From Bradyrhizobium sp. LTSP885 (lineage in GTDB: Bacteria; Pseudomonadota; Alphaproteobacteria; Rhizobiales; Xanthobacteraceae), in NCBI RefSeq assembly GCF_000938305.1, contig NZ_JYMT01000036.1, positions 1 to 64,000 on the forward strand: a stretch of 64,000 nucleotides of DNA, written 5' to 3'. Of this stretch, positions 36,729-44,617 are shown piece after piece. Both the position numbers and the translations under genes were made by a program. The notes beneath the pieces are model-generated. The model had not been told where the DNA came from, did no database searches, and saw only the letters and a list, made by a program, of their open reading frames with translations. The number at the start of each line of letters is the position of its first letter. Within the stretch, counting starts at the first letter, position 1.

Positions 36729-38269
36729 GTCCGTCCTCCGGCTTCGCGAAGGGGACGTTCACCGGATACGCGATTGGCGGCCATCCACTCGTCGAGCGCG
36801 GCGACTTCGTCCGCCGACATCCGCAGGCCAAGTTTGGATCGCCGCCAGACAACATCCTCCGCAGTCTGGGCCCATTCGTTCGCCATCAGGTACCTGACTT
36901 CACTCTCCGTCAAGGTGGCGCCGAACGAACGGCCGAGATCATCGGCGGATTTCGCATTGCCCAGCAATTTGGCAGCGCGCGTGCCGTAGGCATGCGCGAG
37001 ACGGTTGGCATGCGGCTGCGCGAGGAACGGATGGTTGCGGATCAGTTCGGCTGTCAGCGCCGCAACCGCGGAGACATCCATGTCGCCGCCGGGCAACGGC
37101 GACTTGCCGGTCCAGCCCTCTTTTGCTTTCGCGCTGCGAAGATAGGGCGACAGCCGCTCCAGCGCCTCTTCGGACAGCCGGCGGTAGGTCGTGATCTTGC
37201 CGCCGTAGATCGAAAGCAAGGGCGCACCGCCCGGAGTGTCGAGTTCGAACACGTAGTCGCGGGTCGCAGCCTTGGCTTCGCTGGCGCCATCGTCATAGAG
37301 CGGCCGCACGCCGGAATAATTCCAGACCACGTCCTCGGGTTTGACCGGCTTGGCGAGGTATTCGCTGGCTGAGGCGCAGAGATACTGGATTTCTTCCACC
37401 GTCGCCTTCACCTTGGCCGGGTCGCCGTCATAGTCCCGATCGGTGGTGCCGATCAGCGTGAAGTCATCCTGATAGGGAATGACGAAGATGATGCGACCGT
37501 CCGCATTCTGGAAGATGTAGGCGCGGTCGTGGTCGTAGAGCTTCTTGACCACGATGTGCGAGCCCTGCACCAGCCGCACCTTGGCCCGCGCATTGACGCC
37601 GGCGCCCGACGCCAGCACCTGTTCGACCCAGGGTCCGCCGGCATTGACCAGCGCGCGCGCCTTGATCGTGTCGCGCGTGCCGCTTGCGCGGTCCTCGACC
37701 GCGACGTGCCAGATGCCGTCGACCTGCCGGATCTCGACCGCGCGGCTGCGCGTGCGGATCTCGGCGCCACGATCGGCCGCATCACGCGCCGTCAGCGCAA
37801 CCAGCCGCGCGTCGTCGACGAAGCAGTCGGAATATTCAAAACCCTTGGTGTAGCGGCCCGCGATCAGCGGCTTGCCGACCACGTCAGTCGTGAGATCGAC
37901 CGAGCGCGTCGCCGGCAGCAAATGGCGGCCACCGATATGGTCGTAGAGGAACAGGCCGAGCCGCAGCAGCCAGGCCGGACGCAGGCCCGCATGGTGCGGC
38001 AAGACGAAACGCAGGGGGCGGATGATGTGGGGTGCGATCTGCCAGAGGATCTCGCGCTCGATCAGCGCCTCGCGCACCAAGCGGAATTCGTAATACTCGA
38101 GGTAGCGCAAACCGCCATGCACGAGCTTGGTCGACCAGGACGACGTCCCGCTGGCCAAATCATTCATTTCACAAAGAAAAACGGTGTTGCCCCGGCCCGC
38201 CGCATCGCGCGCGATGCCGCAGCCGTTAACGCCGCCTCCGATGATGGCGAGGTCGTAAATTCGATCCAA
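36725..38269 (-). CDS. glpD: Aerobic glycerol-3-phosphate dehydrogenase GlpD
   Basis: 514 residues. It oxidises glycerol 3-phosphate to dihydroxyacetone phosphate at the inner membrane, passing electrons to quinone. The FAD dinucleotide motif is at the N-terminus (DLAIIGGGVNGCGIARDAAG), followed by the family signature SSWSTKLVHGGLRYLEYYEF, the substrate segment PLYDDGASEAKAATRDYVFE and a C-terminal helical domain. It is the first structural gene of the operon. No glycerol kinase gene (glpK) is in the window, so phosphorylation must be encoded elsewhere. Confidence 0.96.
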   Translation of the reverse strand: MDRIYDLAIIGGGVNGCGIARDAAGRGNTVFLCEMNDLASGTSSWSTKLVHGGLRYLEYYEFRLVREALIEREILWQIAPHIIRPLRFVLPHHAGLRPAWLLRLGLFLYDHIGGRHLLPATRSVDLTTDVVGKPLIAGRYTKGFEYSDCFVDDARLVALTARDAADRGAEIRTRSRAVEIRQVDGIWHVAVEDRASGTRDTIKARALVNAGGPWVEQVLASGAGVNARAKVRLVQGSHIVVKKLYDHDRAYIFQNADGRIIFVIPYQDDFTLIGTTDRDYDGDPAKVKATVEEIQYLCASASEYLAKPVKPEDVVWNYSGVRPLYDDGASEAKAATRDYVFELDTPGGAPLLSIYGGKITTYRRLSEEALERLSPYLRSAKAKEGWTGKSPLPGGDMDVSAVAALTAELIRNHPFLAQPHANRLAHAYGTRAAKLLGNAKSADDLGRSFGATLTESEVRYLMANEWAQTAEDVVWRRSKLGLRMSADEVAALDEWMAANRVSGERPLREAGGRT

Positions 38270-38312
38270 AGAACGCTTCCCCCAGCAACCGCCTTCGCTT
38301 CTGCGGTTTTAC

Positions 38313-38371
38313 TTTCGAATGTGAGTAAATCACAACAGAAAACGAAAGCAAATCGAAAATGGGAACTTTCG
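38313..38371. promoter_or_regulatory. Candidate GlpR operator/promoter region of the glp operon
   Basis: The 244-bp gap between glpR and glpD contains clustered TTTCG/CGAAA half-sites: TTTCG at 38313 and 38367, CGAAA at 38343 and 38354 (11-bp period). Between them lies TGTGAGTAAATCACA (38320-38334), a CRP-like inverted repeat with a 5-bp spacer. DeoR-type GlpR proteins bind repeated half-sites of this kind. The assignment is inferred. Confidence 0.5.
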
Positions 38372-38513
38372 GTGGGAATCTTTTGGGATTTGAGAGGTTA
38401 TTGGCTGGGCAATGTGCCTGATCCGTCACCTTCCAGGCTCACCCAGCGGCGCAAGTGCGCCGTAAGGCTCGCACCTCCGACGGGAGGTCGACGAATGCTT
38501 TGAGAAAGCTAAA

Positions 38514-39344
38514 TCACACGCTGCGCAGTGAGACCGGCGACGGTTCGGGGCCGTTGTCGTCGATATCGACTTGCGGCTTGTCCATCGCCACGACGACCTC
38601 GATGCCGCGCGAATGGCAAATGTTGGCGAGGCCCGCGGGCAGCGGCGAATCGGTGATGAAGGTCTGGATCTGGCTGATATGAGCGATGCGCACCGGCGCG
38701 CTGCGGCGGAGCTTTGTTGAATCAGACACCAGCATCACGTTGCGCGCATTGGCGATGATGGCTTGCGCAACCTGCACCTCGCGATAGTCGAAGTCGAGCA
38801 GCGCGCCCTCCTCGTCGATCGCGGATGCGCCGATGATGGCGTAATCGACCTTGAACTGGCCGATCAGCTGCGTCGCAGTCGAGCCGACCACGGCGCCGTC
38901 GGCACGGCGCACGGTGCCGCCGGCGACCACCACCTCGATGCGCGGGTGACGATACAGCAGCATCGCGACGTTGAGGTTGTTGGTGATAACCAGCAAATCC
39001 TCATGCGAGGTCAGCGCGCTTGCGACTTCTTCCGTCGTGGTGCCGATGTTGATGAACAGCGAGCAGCCGTTCGGGATCCGCGCGGCCGCGGCGGCGCCGA
39101 TCGCCTTCTTCTCGTCGGCGGCAACGAAGCGGCGCGCCTCGTAGGCGAGGTTTTCCACGCCGGAGGCGATGATGGCGCCGCCATGGATACGGGTCAGCGC
39201 CCGCTGGTCGCAGAGATCGTTGAGGTCCTTGCGGATGGTCTGCGCCGACACCTCGAATCGTTTGGCAAGGTCCTCCACCATGACCCGGCCGAACGCGCGT
39301 GCGATGTTGAGGATTTCAGTCTGGCGATGGGACAGTCCGGCCAC
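38514..39344 (-). CDS. glpR: DeoR-family repressor GlpR
   Basis: 276 residues. The N-terminal DeoR helix-turn-helix (about 6-58: LSHRQTEILNIARAFGRVMV, FEVSAQTIRKDLNDLCDQRA, LTRIHGGA) is followed by the DeoRC sugar-phosphate-binding domain with INIGTTTEE and VVVAGGTVRRADGAVVG. It is expected to repress glpD-glpSTPQV until glycerol 3-phosphate binds. It lies directly upstream of the operon on the same strand, with 244 bp between them that hold candidate sites. Confidence 0.92.
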   Translation of the reverse strand: MAGLSHRQTEILNIARAFGRVMVEDLAKRFEVSAQTIRKDLNDLCDQRALTRIHGGAIIASGVENLAYEARRFVAADEKKAIGAAAAARIPNGCSLFINIGTTTEEVASALTSHEDLLVITNNLNVAMLLYRHPRIEVVVAGGTVRRADGAVVGSTATQLIGQFKVDYAIIGASAIDEEGALLDFDYREVQVAQAIIANARNVMLVSDSTKLRRSAPVRIAHISQIQTFITDSPLPAGLANICHSRGIEVVVAMDKPQVDIDDNGPEPSPVSLRSV

Positions 39345-39416
39345 GGCGGCACCCCTGAAGCGGCGATGAGCCCATGGTGCGGCCGTTCGGCGCGGAGGTC
39401 AACGCGGGAGGTCCTC

Positions 39417-39516
39417 GTCATTCCGGGGCGCATCGAAGATGCGAACCTCAGATGCGCTGGCGCATCGGGGAATCTCGAGATTCCGGGTTCGATGCTGCGC
39501 ATCGCCCCGGAATGAC
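39417..39516. repeat. Palindromic intergenic repeat, GTCATTCCGGGG family (copy 2)
   Basis: Starts GTCATTCCGGGGCGCATCGA, contains the AATCTCGAGATT core and ends GCATCGCCCCGGAATGAC. The left arm carries an insertion relative to the copies at 16180 and 49428. Confidence 0.8.
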
Positions 39517-39526
39517 CCGGGAAGAG

Positions 39527-39721
39527 CTAGGACGCCAACTGAAGGGTTTCTCCAGTGGCGAGACGGCGCGCCGCGCGTTCGGCCTCACGGGCAGTGCGGA
39601 AGATCTGGCCTTCGAGGCGGTTGAAACGGTGCGATGCCGCAAAGAACTGGTAACCGCCTGCACCGCGCACCACGATACCCGCGGTCTGCGAACTCACTTC
39701 GATGACGTAACAGTCGGACAT
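39527..39721 (-). CDS. Conserved small hypothetical protein
   Basis: 64 residues from ATG 39721, with GAGG seven bases upstream; ATGs 6 and 25 codons earlier are less likely. The beta-strand start SDCYVIEVSSQTAGIVVRGA, the turn GGYQFFAASHRFNRLEGQIF and the final helix TAREAERAARRLA form a compact fold. Similar short proteins occur widely in Bradyrhizobium by my recollection, with no known function. Confidence 0.68.
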   Translation of the reverse strand: MSDCYVIEVSSQTAGIVVRGAGGYQFFAASHRFNRLEGQIFRTAREAERAARRLATGETLQLAS

Positions 39722-39794
39722 TGTCGGCCTCGGGTTCATTTCCGGGCCGACAACGGCATCGCTGCCGGTTTGTTCCTCGGCCTTTCGGCCCGTC

Positions 39795-39963
39795 ATACCC
39801 CGCGCATGCGGGGTATCCAGTACGCCGCGGCTTTTAACCGCCGTCGTCCCTGCGAAAGCAGGGACCCATACTCCGCAGCACGAGTTGTAAACGGGACTCG
39901 TCGTTCCAGCTTCCTCAACAATCAGTTTTTGTGGTTATGGGTCCCTGCTTTCGCAGGGACGAC
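39795..39963. repeat. Compound inverted-repeat block
   Basis: Contains a hairpin ATACCCCGC-GCAT-GCGGGGTAT at 39795-39816. It also contains a perfect 28-bp inverted repeat, arms 39843-39870 and 39936-39963, separated by 65 bp. Each arm is itself a hairpin CCCTGC-GAAA-GCAGGG (or its complement). The block ends 13 bp past the thioesterase stop, so it may also end that transcript. Confidence 0.75.
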
Positions 39964-39976
39964 ACGGAGTGTGTTG

Positions 39977-40408
39977 CTAGGTCGCGATCGTCACGCCGTC
40001 GCGCTGGATTTGCTGGGGTTGGCCCTGATCGTCGATCGAGACGTAGGTGAAATTGCCGTCGGTCACCAGGATCGACTGCTCCGCGCGGCGGCGCAGCACC
40101 CAGGCTTCGAGATGCACCGTGATCGAGGTGCGGCCGACCCGCACCAGATTGGCGTGCACCGAAACGAGATCGCCGACATAGACGGCCTTGCGGAAATTCA
40201 TCGCCTCGATCGCCACCGTCACGGTCCGCGACTTCGCCACCTTGGAGGCGAACACGCCGCCGCCGACGTCCATCTGGCTGAGCAGCCAGCCGCCGAAGAT
40301 ATCGCCATTGGCGTTGGTGTCGGCCGGCATCGCCAGCGTGCGGATGCAGAGATCGCCCTGCGGCTCGTTTCCGGAGATCGGCGGCGCGTGGATATGGGTG
40401 TCCGTCAT
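39977..40408 (-). CDS. yciA: Acyl-CoA thioesterase, YciA-like hotdog protein
   Basis: 143 residues, a single hotdog domain that hydrolyses acyl-CoA to free acid and CoA. The segment ANGDIFGGWLLSQMDVGGGV contains the catalytic Asp and the substrate loop, and EAMNFRKAVYVGDLVSVHA follows. It is normally hexameric and cytoplasmic. It lies 58 bp downstream of the CarF-like gene and the fad genes on the same strand, which suggests a role in acyl-CoA turnover. Confidence 0.92.
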   Translation of the reverse strand: MTDTHIHAPPISGNEPQGDLCIRTLAMPADTNANGDIFGGWLLSQMDVGGGVFASKVAKSRTVTVAIEAMNFRKAVYVGDLVSVHANLVRVGRTSITVHLEAWVLRRRAEQSILVTDGNFTYVSIDDQGQPQQIQRDGVTIAT

Positions 40409-40466
40409 ATCAAGTCCTCGCTAGGGCTCGGACTCTGATACCGGGACGCGGCCCGACGCGCAACGG

Positions 40467-41219
40467 CTACGGCGCCGGCCGCCGCGAGTCGGCGAGTTCG
40501 CCGGTCTCGCGATAATGCCGCTGCCATTCCAGATCGTCGGCCCGTGGCACCAGCCCGGTGACCATGCCGATTAGGCGCTCCAGCGCGCGCCAGACGCCGA
40601 GCCCATCGCAGACATAATTCGCCCAGCCGTTCACCACGCAATAATGCACCGTCGTGTCGTGGTGATGCACCCAATGATGCGCGACCGGGCAGACCAGGTG
40701 CAGCCGCTGCGCCAGCCGCATGATCGCCGAACGCGCCGGCCGGTGCGCCAGATTGTGGAAGGTCATGCCGAACAGCAGGCAGAGCGAGGTCACGAACCAC
40801 AGCATCACCAGCGCGTAAGTCGTCGCCGAGACCGGGAAGCAGGCGGTGACGGCAAAAACCGGCCCGAAAAACAGCGCGCTCGGGGCGGAGCCGAGTGAGG
40901 CATATTCGAGAAAGCCATAGCCGTCGACATGTTCGGGATGGGTATGGTGCTCGCGCGTAATCGCGATGCCGCGGCCGAGTGCACGCTCGTCGAGCCAGGT
41001 ATCGATCACCCAATGCACCACGCCGGACGAAAAGTCGGCCACGAAGTAACCGGCCAGCAGCGCCGCCAGCAGCGACCTCCAGCCCATGTCCGCGGCGACA
41101 AAATGGCGAACGAGATAGACGGCGCAGCAGGCGATGACGAGCATGTTGGCAGCGACGCAAAGCCGCATCACCCGGATTTCGCGGGGCGTCGCTTGCTTGA
41201 AGAACGGCGTCGGTTGCAT
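40467..41219 (-). CDS. CarF/TMEM189-family desaturase (plasmanylethanolamine desaturase-like)
   Basis: 250 residues with about four membrane helices. Histidine clusters match the TMEM189/CarF family: H69 in ADFSSGVVHWVIDTW; H91, H92, H94 and H97 in REHHTHPEH; H155 and H159 in HNLAH; and H181, H182 and H185-187 in AHHWVHHH. The C-terminal VNGWANYVCDGLGVWRALE is also characteristic. CarF of Myxococcus and human PEDS1 introduce the vinyl-ether bond of plasmalogens. Activity here is unproven. It starts 15 bp after the fadJ stop, so it may belong to the fad transcription unit. Confidence 0.82.
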   Translation of the reverse strand: MQPTPFFKQATPREIRVMRLCVAANMLVIACCAVYLVRHFVAADMGWRSLLAALLAGYFVADFSSGVVHWVIDTWLDERALGRGIAITREHHTHPEHVDGYGFLEYASLGSAPSALFFGPVFAVTACFPVSATTYALVMLWFVTSLCLLFGMTFHNLAHRPARSAIMRLAQRLHLVCPVAHHWVHHHDTTVHYCVVNGWANYVCDGLGVWRALERLIGMVTGLVPRADDLEWQRHYRETGELADSRRPAP

Positions 41220-41234
41220 GGCGCGCTCTATCGG

Positions 41235-43337
41235 TTATCTGAAAGTCTCCCAGCCGGCATCGGGCGTGAACCTGCCGCCGAATTTTTCCGTCAGCGCCCG
41301 CAAGGTCGCGACGACGTTGTCGACGCCGCGGGTGCGCGCGTAATTCAGCGGGCCGCCGCGGAACGGTGCGTAGCCGGTGCCGAAGATCATCGCGCCGTCG
41401 ACCACGTCGGCGTTGTCGACAATGCCCTCGCGCAAGGCCGCGACGCAGACATTCGACATCGGCAGTACCAGGCGGTCGATCATCTCGTCCGTCACCCTGG
41501 GACCAGTCTCCGGTCCGGGCGCTTTTTCTGCCTTGCCGTCCTTCCAGGTGTAAAAACCCTTGCCGGTCTTGCGGCCGAGTTCGCCCTTGGCGACCTTGTC
41601 ACGCAGCCAGGCCGGCGTCGGCGGCAGATGATCGCCGAACTTCGAGCGCAGCATGTCGCCGACGTCGAGGCAGATGTCGAGCCCGACATGGTCGGCCAGC
41701 TCGATCGGCCCCATCGGCATGCCGAACTGCTCCGCCGCGGCGTCGATCAGGCGCTGGTCGATCTTCTCGTCCAGCATCACCATCGCCTCCAGCATGTAGG
41801 GCGTCAGCGCGCGGTTGACGAGGAAGCCGGGCGAGCTCTTCACCGGCAGCGGCAGGCGATCGATGGCGCCGACAAAGGCCAGTGCCTCCTTGAGCAGGCC
41901 GGCATCGGTGCCCTCATGGCTGACGACCTCGACGAGTTGCAGCCGCGACACCGGATTGAAGAAATGCAGGCCGAGCAGCCGCTCGGGCCTTTGCAGCGTG
42001 GTGCGCAGATCCTGCAGCGGGATGCTCGAGGTGTTGGTGGCGAGGATCGCGCCTTGCTTCATCTTCGGCTCGAGGCCGGCATAGACCTTCTGCTTCAGCG
42101 CGAGCTTTTCCGGCACCGCCTCGATGATCAAATCGGCGTTGCGGACGCCCTCGCCCTCCATATCCGGAATCAGCCGGTCGAGCGCGTCGCGCTGGTCGAT
42201 CCGCTTGCGCATGATCTTGCTGAACAGGTCGGCCGCGCGCTTGATCGCGCCCGCAATCGGCTCGGCCTTCATGTCAGCGAGCGTGACCCGCATGTCCTGG
42301 TTGGCGCACCAGGCGGCGATATCGCCGCCCATCGCGCCGGCGCCGATGACATGGACGTGCGCGATCTTGTTGCCGGAGCCTGCGAGCTTCTTCATCTGCT
42401 CGCGCAGGAAGAACACCCGGATCAGATCCTGCGCTGTCGGCGTCACCATCAGATCGGCGAACGACGTCTTCTCGGCATTAAGCATCGCCGAGCGGTTGCC
42501 GGCGTGCTTCTCCCAGAGATCGATCAGCGCGTACGGCGCCGGATAATGCACGCGCGGCGCGGCCTTGGCGGCCTCGCTGCGCATCCGCGTCGCGAGGAAG
42601 CCCCGCACAGGCGCGAGATTGAGGATCGAATTGAGGACGCCGGGCTTGGCGCGCTTCAGGCGACCGAACACTGCGTCCTTGACGGCGTTGCGGACGTGGC
42701 GCTCCTGCGTGACGGCATCGACCAGCCCGAGCGACTTGGCGCGGCGGGCGTCGATCGTCTTGCCGGTCAGCATCAGCGTCATCGCCTGCATCGGGTTGAC
42801 CAGCTCGGTGAAACGCACGGTGCCGCCGAGACCGGGATGCAGGCCGAGCATCACCTCGGGAAAGCCAAATCGCGCGTCGTCGATCGCGATCCGCATCTGG
42901 CACGCCAGCGCCACTTCAAGGCCGCCGCCGAGGCAGAAGCCGTGGACGACGGCAACCGACGGCACCCGCAGCGCTTCCAACCGATCGATCACCGCATGGG
43001 CGCGGCCGATCGCGGTCTCAACCATACGCGGATCGGTCGCGCCGCGGAATTCGTTGACGTCGGCGCCGGCGATGAAGCCGCTCGTTTTCGCCGAACGCAC
43101 CACGAGGCCGGTCGGCCGCTGGCTCTCCAGCGCCGCCACGATAGAATCGAGCTCCTCAATCAATTCGGCGGAGATGGTATTGGCGCTGGCGCCGGCCCGG
43201 TCGAACAGCAGCCACGCGATGCCGTCCTCGTCGCGCGTCAGCTTGAAATTTTTGTAGGCGCCGTCGGCCGCAGGCTTCGGCCCGAGCTCGAGCACGCGAT
43301 CGGCGAGAACGTCCATGATCTCAGAATCCATGATCAC
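41235..43337 (-). CDS. fadJ: Bifunctional enoyl-CoA hydratase/3-hydroxyacyl-CoA dehydrogenase (FadJ/FadB type)
   Basis: 700 residues carrying two steps of beta-oxidation. The N-terminal crotonase domain (about 25-220) has the oxyanion loops SGFIAGADVNEF and GFCLGGGLEVALAC and the catalytic Glu region GFPEVMLGLHPGLGG. The NAD-binding domain begins VHVIGAGAMGGDIAAWC, and the C-terminal dehydrogenase domain has GLHFFNPVSRLQLVEVV. Several ATGs cluster at the start; the first overlaps the fadI stop by 4 bp (ATGA). Confidence 0.93.
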   Translation of the reverse strand: MIMDSEIMDVLADRVLELGPKPAADGAYKNFKLTRDEDGIAWLLFDRAGASANTISAELIEELDSIVAALESQRPTGLVVRSAKTSGFIAGADVNEFRGATDPRMVETAIGRAHAVIDRLEALRVPSVAVVHGFCLGGGLEVALACQMRIAIDDARFGFPEVMLGLHPGLGGTVRFTELVNPMQAMTLMLTGKTIDARRAKSLGLVDAVTQERHVRNAVKDAVFGRLKRAKPGVLNSILNLAPVRGFLATRMRSEAAKAAPRVHYPAPYALIDLWEKHAGNRSAMLNAEKTSFADLMVTPTAQDLIRVFFLREQMKKLAGSGNKIAHVHVIGAGAMGGDIAAWCANQDMRVTLADMKAEPIAGAIKRAADLFSKIMRKRIDQRDALDRLIPDMEGEGVRNADLIIEAVPEKLALKQKVYAGLEPKMKQGAILATNTSSIPLQDLRTTLQRPERLLGLHFFNPVSRLQLVEVVSHEGTDAGLLKEALAFVGAIDRLPLPVKSSPGFLVNRALTPYMLEAMVMLDEKIDQRLIDAAAEQFGMPMGPIELADHVGLDICLDVGDMLRSKFGDHLPPTPAWLRDKVAKGELGRKTGKGFYTWKDGKAEKAPGPETGPRVTDEMIDRLVLPMSNVCVAALREGIVDNADVVDGAMIFGTGYAPFRGGPLNYARTRGVDNVVATLRALTEKFGGRFTPDAGWETFR

Positions 43338-44617
43338 ACCGTCTCAATCAACATCGCGCCACCCTGCCCGCCGCCGATGCATTCGGTGGCGACGCCGCGT
43401 TTGGTGCCGAGCCGCTTCATTGCATTGACGAGGTGCAGCACGATGCGGTTGCCGCTGCAGCCGACGGGATGACCGAGGCTGATCGCGCCGCCATCGACAT
43501 TGAGTTTTGCGTGATCAATCTCGCCGGCCGCGCCGTCAAGTCCCAAAATCTCGCGGCAGAATTTGTCGTCGTTCCAGGCGGCCAGACAACCCAGCACCTG
43601 CGTCGCGAAGGCTTCGTTCAGCTCCCAGGTCTCGACGTCCTGCAAGGTCAACCCGTTGCGCTTCAGCAGCGCGCTCGCCGACAGCACCGGGCCGAGCCCC
43701 ATGATCGAGGGATCGAGCGCCGACCATTGGCTGTCGAGGATGACCGCCTTCGGCGTCAGCCCGTGCTTTGCCACCGCGGCCTCCGAGGCAAGGATTACCC
43801 ACGACGCGCCGTCGGTGATCTGCGAGGAATTGCCGGCGGTGACCTGGCCCCAGGGGCGCTCGAACACCGGCTTGAGTTTTGCCAATGTCTCCGGCGTCGA
43901 GTCCGGGCGGACACCATCGTCATGGTCATAGAACTTGCCGTCGCGCGCGAAGGCGGTTTCGACCTCGCCCTTGAGAAAGCCCTGTGACTGCGCGTTGGCA
44001 AGCCGCTTGTGGCTTTCGGCGGCATAGGCATCGGATTGCGCGCGGGTGATGCCGAAGAGATGGCCGACCTTCTCGGCGGTCTGCCCCATGTTGAGCTCGG
44101 TAATGGGGTCAGTGAGCCCGCGCTCGAGCCCAATGATCGGCTTGAGATAGCTCGGCCTTACCTTCAGCGCGGCCATGATCTTGGCGCCTAGTCCCTTGGC
44201 GCCGGCGAGCCCGGCAAACCAGCGCACCCCGGAATTGGGCCAGACCAGCGGCGCGTGGCTCAGCGCCTCGGCACCGCCGGCGAGGATCAGGTCGGACACG
44301 CCCTCGCGGATGTAGCGGTAACCAGTGTCGATCGACTGCATGCCGGAGCCGCAATTGATCTGCACCGTGAAGGCGACCATCTTCTCGCCCATGCCGAGCC
44401 GCAGTGCGGCGACCCGCGCCGGGTTCATCTCGTCGGCGATGACGTTGACGCAGCCGAGGATCACCTGGTCGAAGGCGGTGGACGCAAAGGGCTGGCGCGC
44501 CAGCAGTGGCCGGCCGCATTGCACGGCGAGGTCGACCGGCGTGAACGGGCCGGGACCGGAGCGCGCCTTCAGGAACGGCGTCCGGCTGCCGTCGACGATA
44601 AAGACTGGTCGCGCCAT
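43334..44617 (-). CDS. fadI: Acetyl-CoA C-acyltransferase (thiolase, FadI type)
   Basis: 427 residues, the thiolytic step of beta-oxidation. The nucleophile is Cys89 (INCGSGMQS). The C-terminal catalytic His and Cys are in LGHPVGCSGNR and TECIGGGQGGAML. The length is closer to FadI (about 436) than FadA (about 387), matching the partner enzyme downstream. The ATG overlaps the fadE stop by one base (TGATG). Confidence 0.93.
   Translation of the reverse strand: MARPVFIVDGSRTPFLKARSGPGPFTPVDLAVQCGRPLLARQPFASTAFDQVILGCVNVIADEMNPARVAALRLGMGEKMVAFTVQINCGSGMQSIDTGYRYIREGVSDLILAGGAEALSHAPLVWPNSGVRWFAGLAGAKGLGAKIMAALKVRPSYLKPIIGLERGLTDPITELNMGQTAEKVGHLFGITRAQSDAYAAESHKRLANAQSQGFLKGEVETAFARDGKFYDHDDGVRPDSTPETLAKLKPVFERPWGQVTAGNSSQITDGASWVILASEAAVAKHGLTPKAVILDSQWSALDPSIMGLGPVLSASALLKRNGLTLQDVETWELNEAFATQVLGCLAAWNDDKFCREILGLDGAAGEIDHAKLNVDGGAISLGHPVGCSGNRIVLHLVNAMKRLGTKRGVATECIGGGQGGAMLIETV

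Noticed and set aside
40929..43472. Plus-strand open frame of 847 codons
   Set aside because: Fully antisense to the CarF-like and fadJ genes, whose products are clear; shadow composition.
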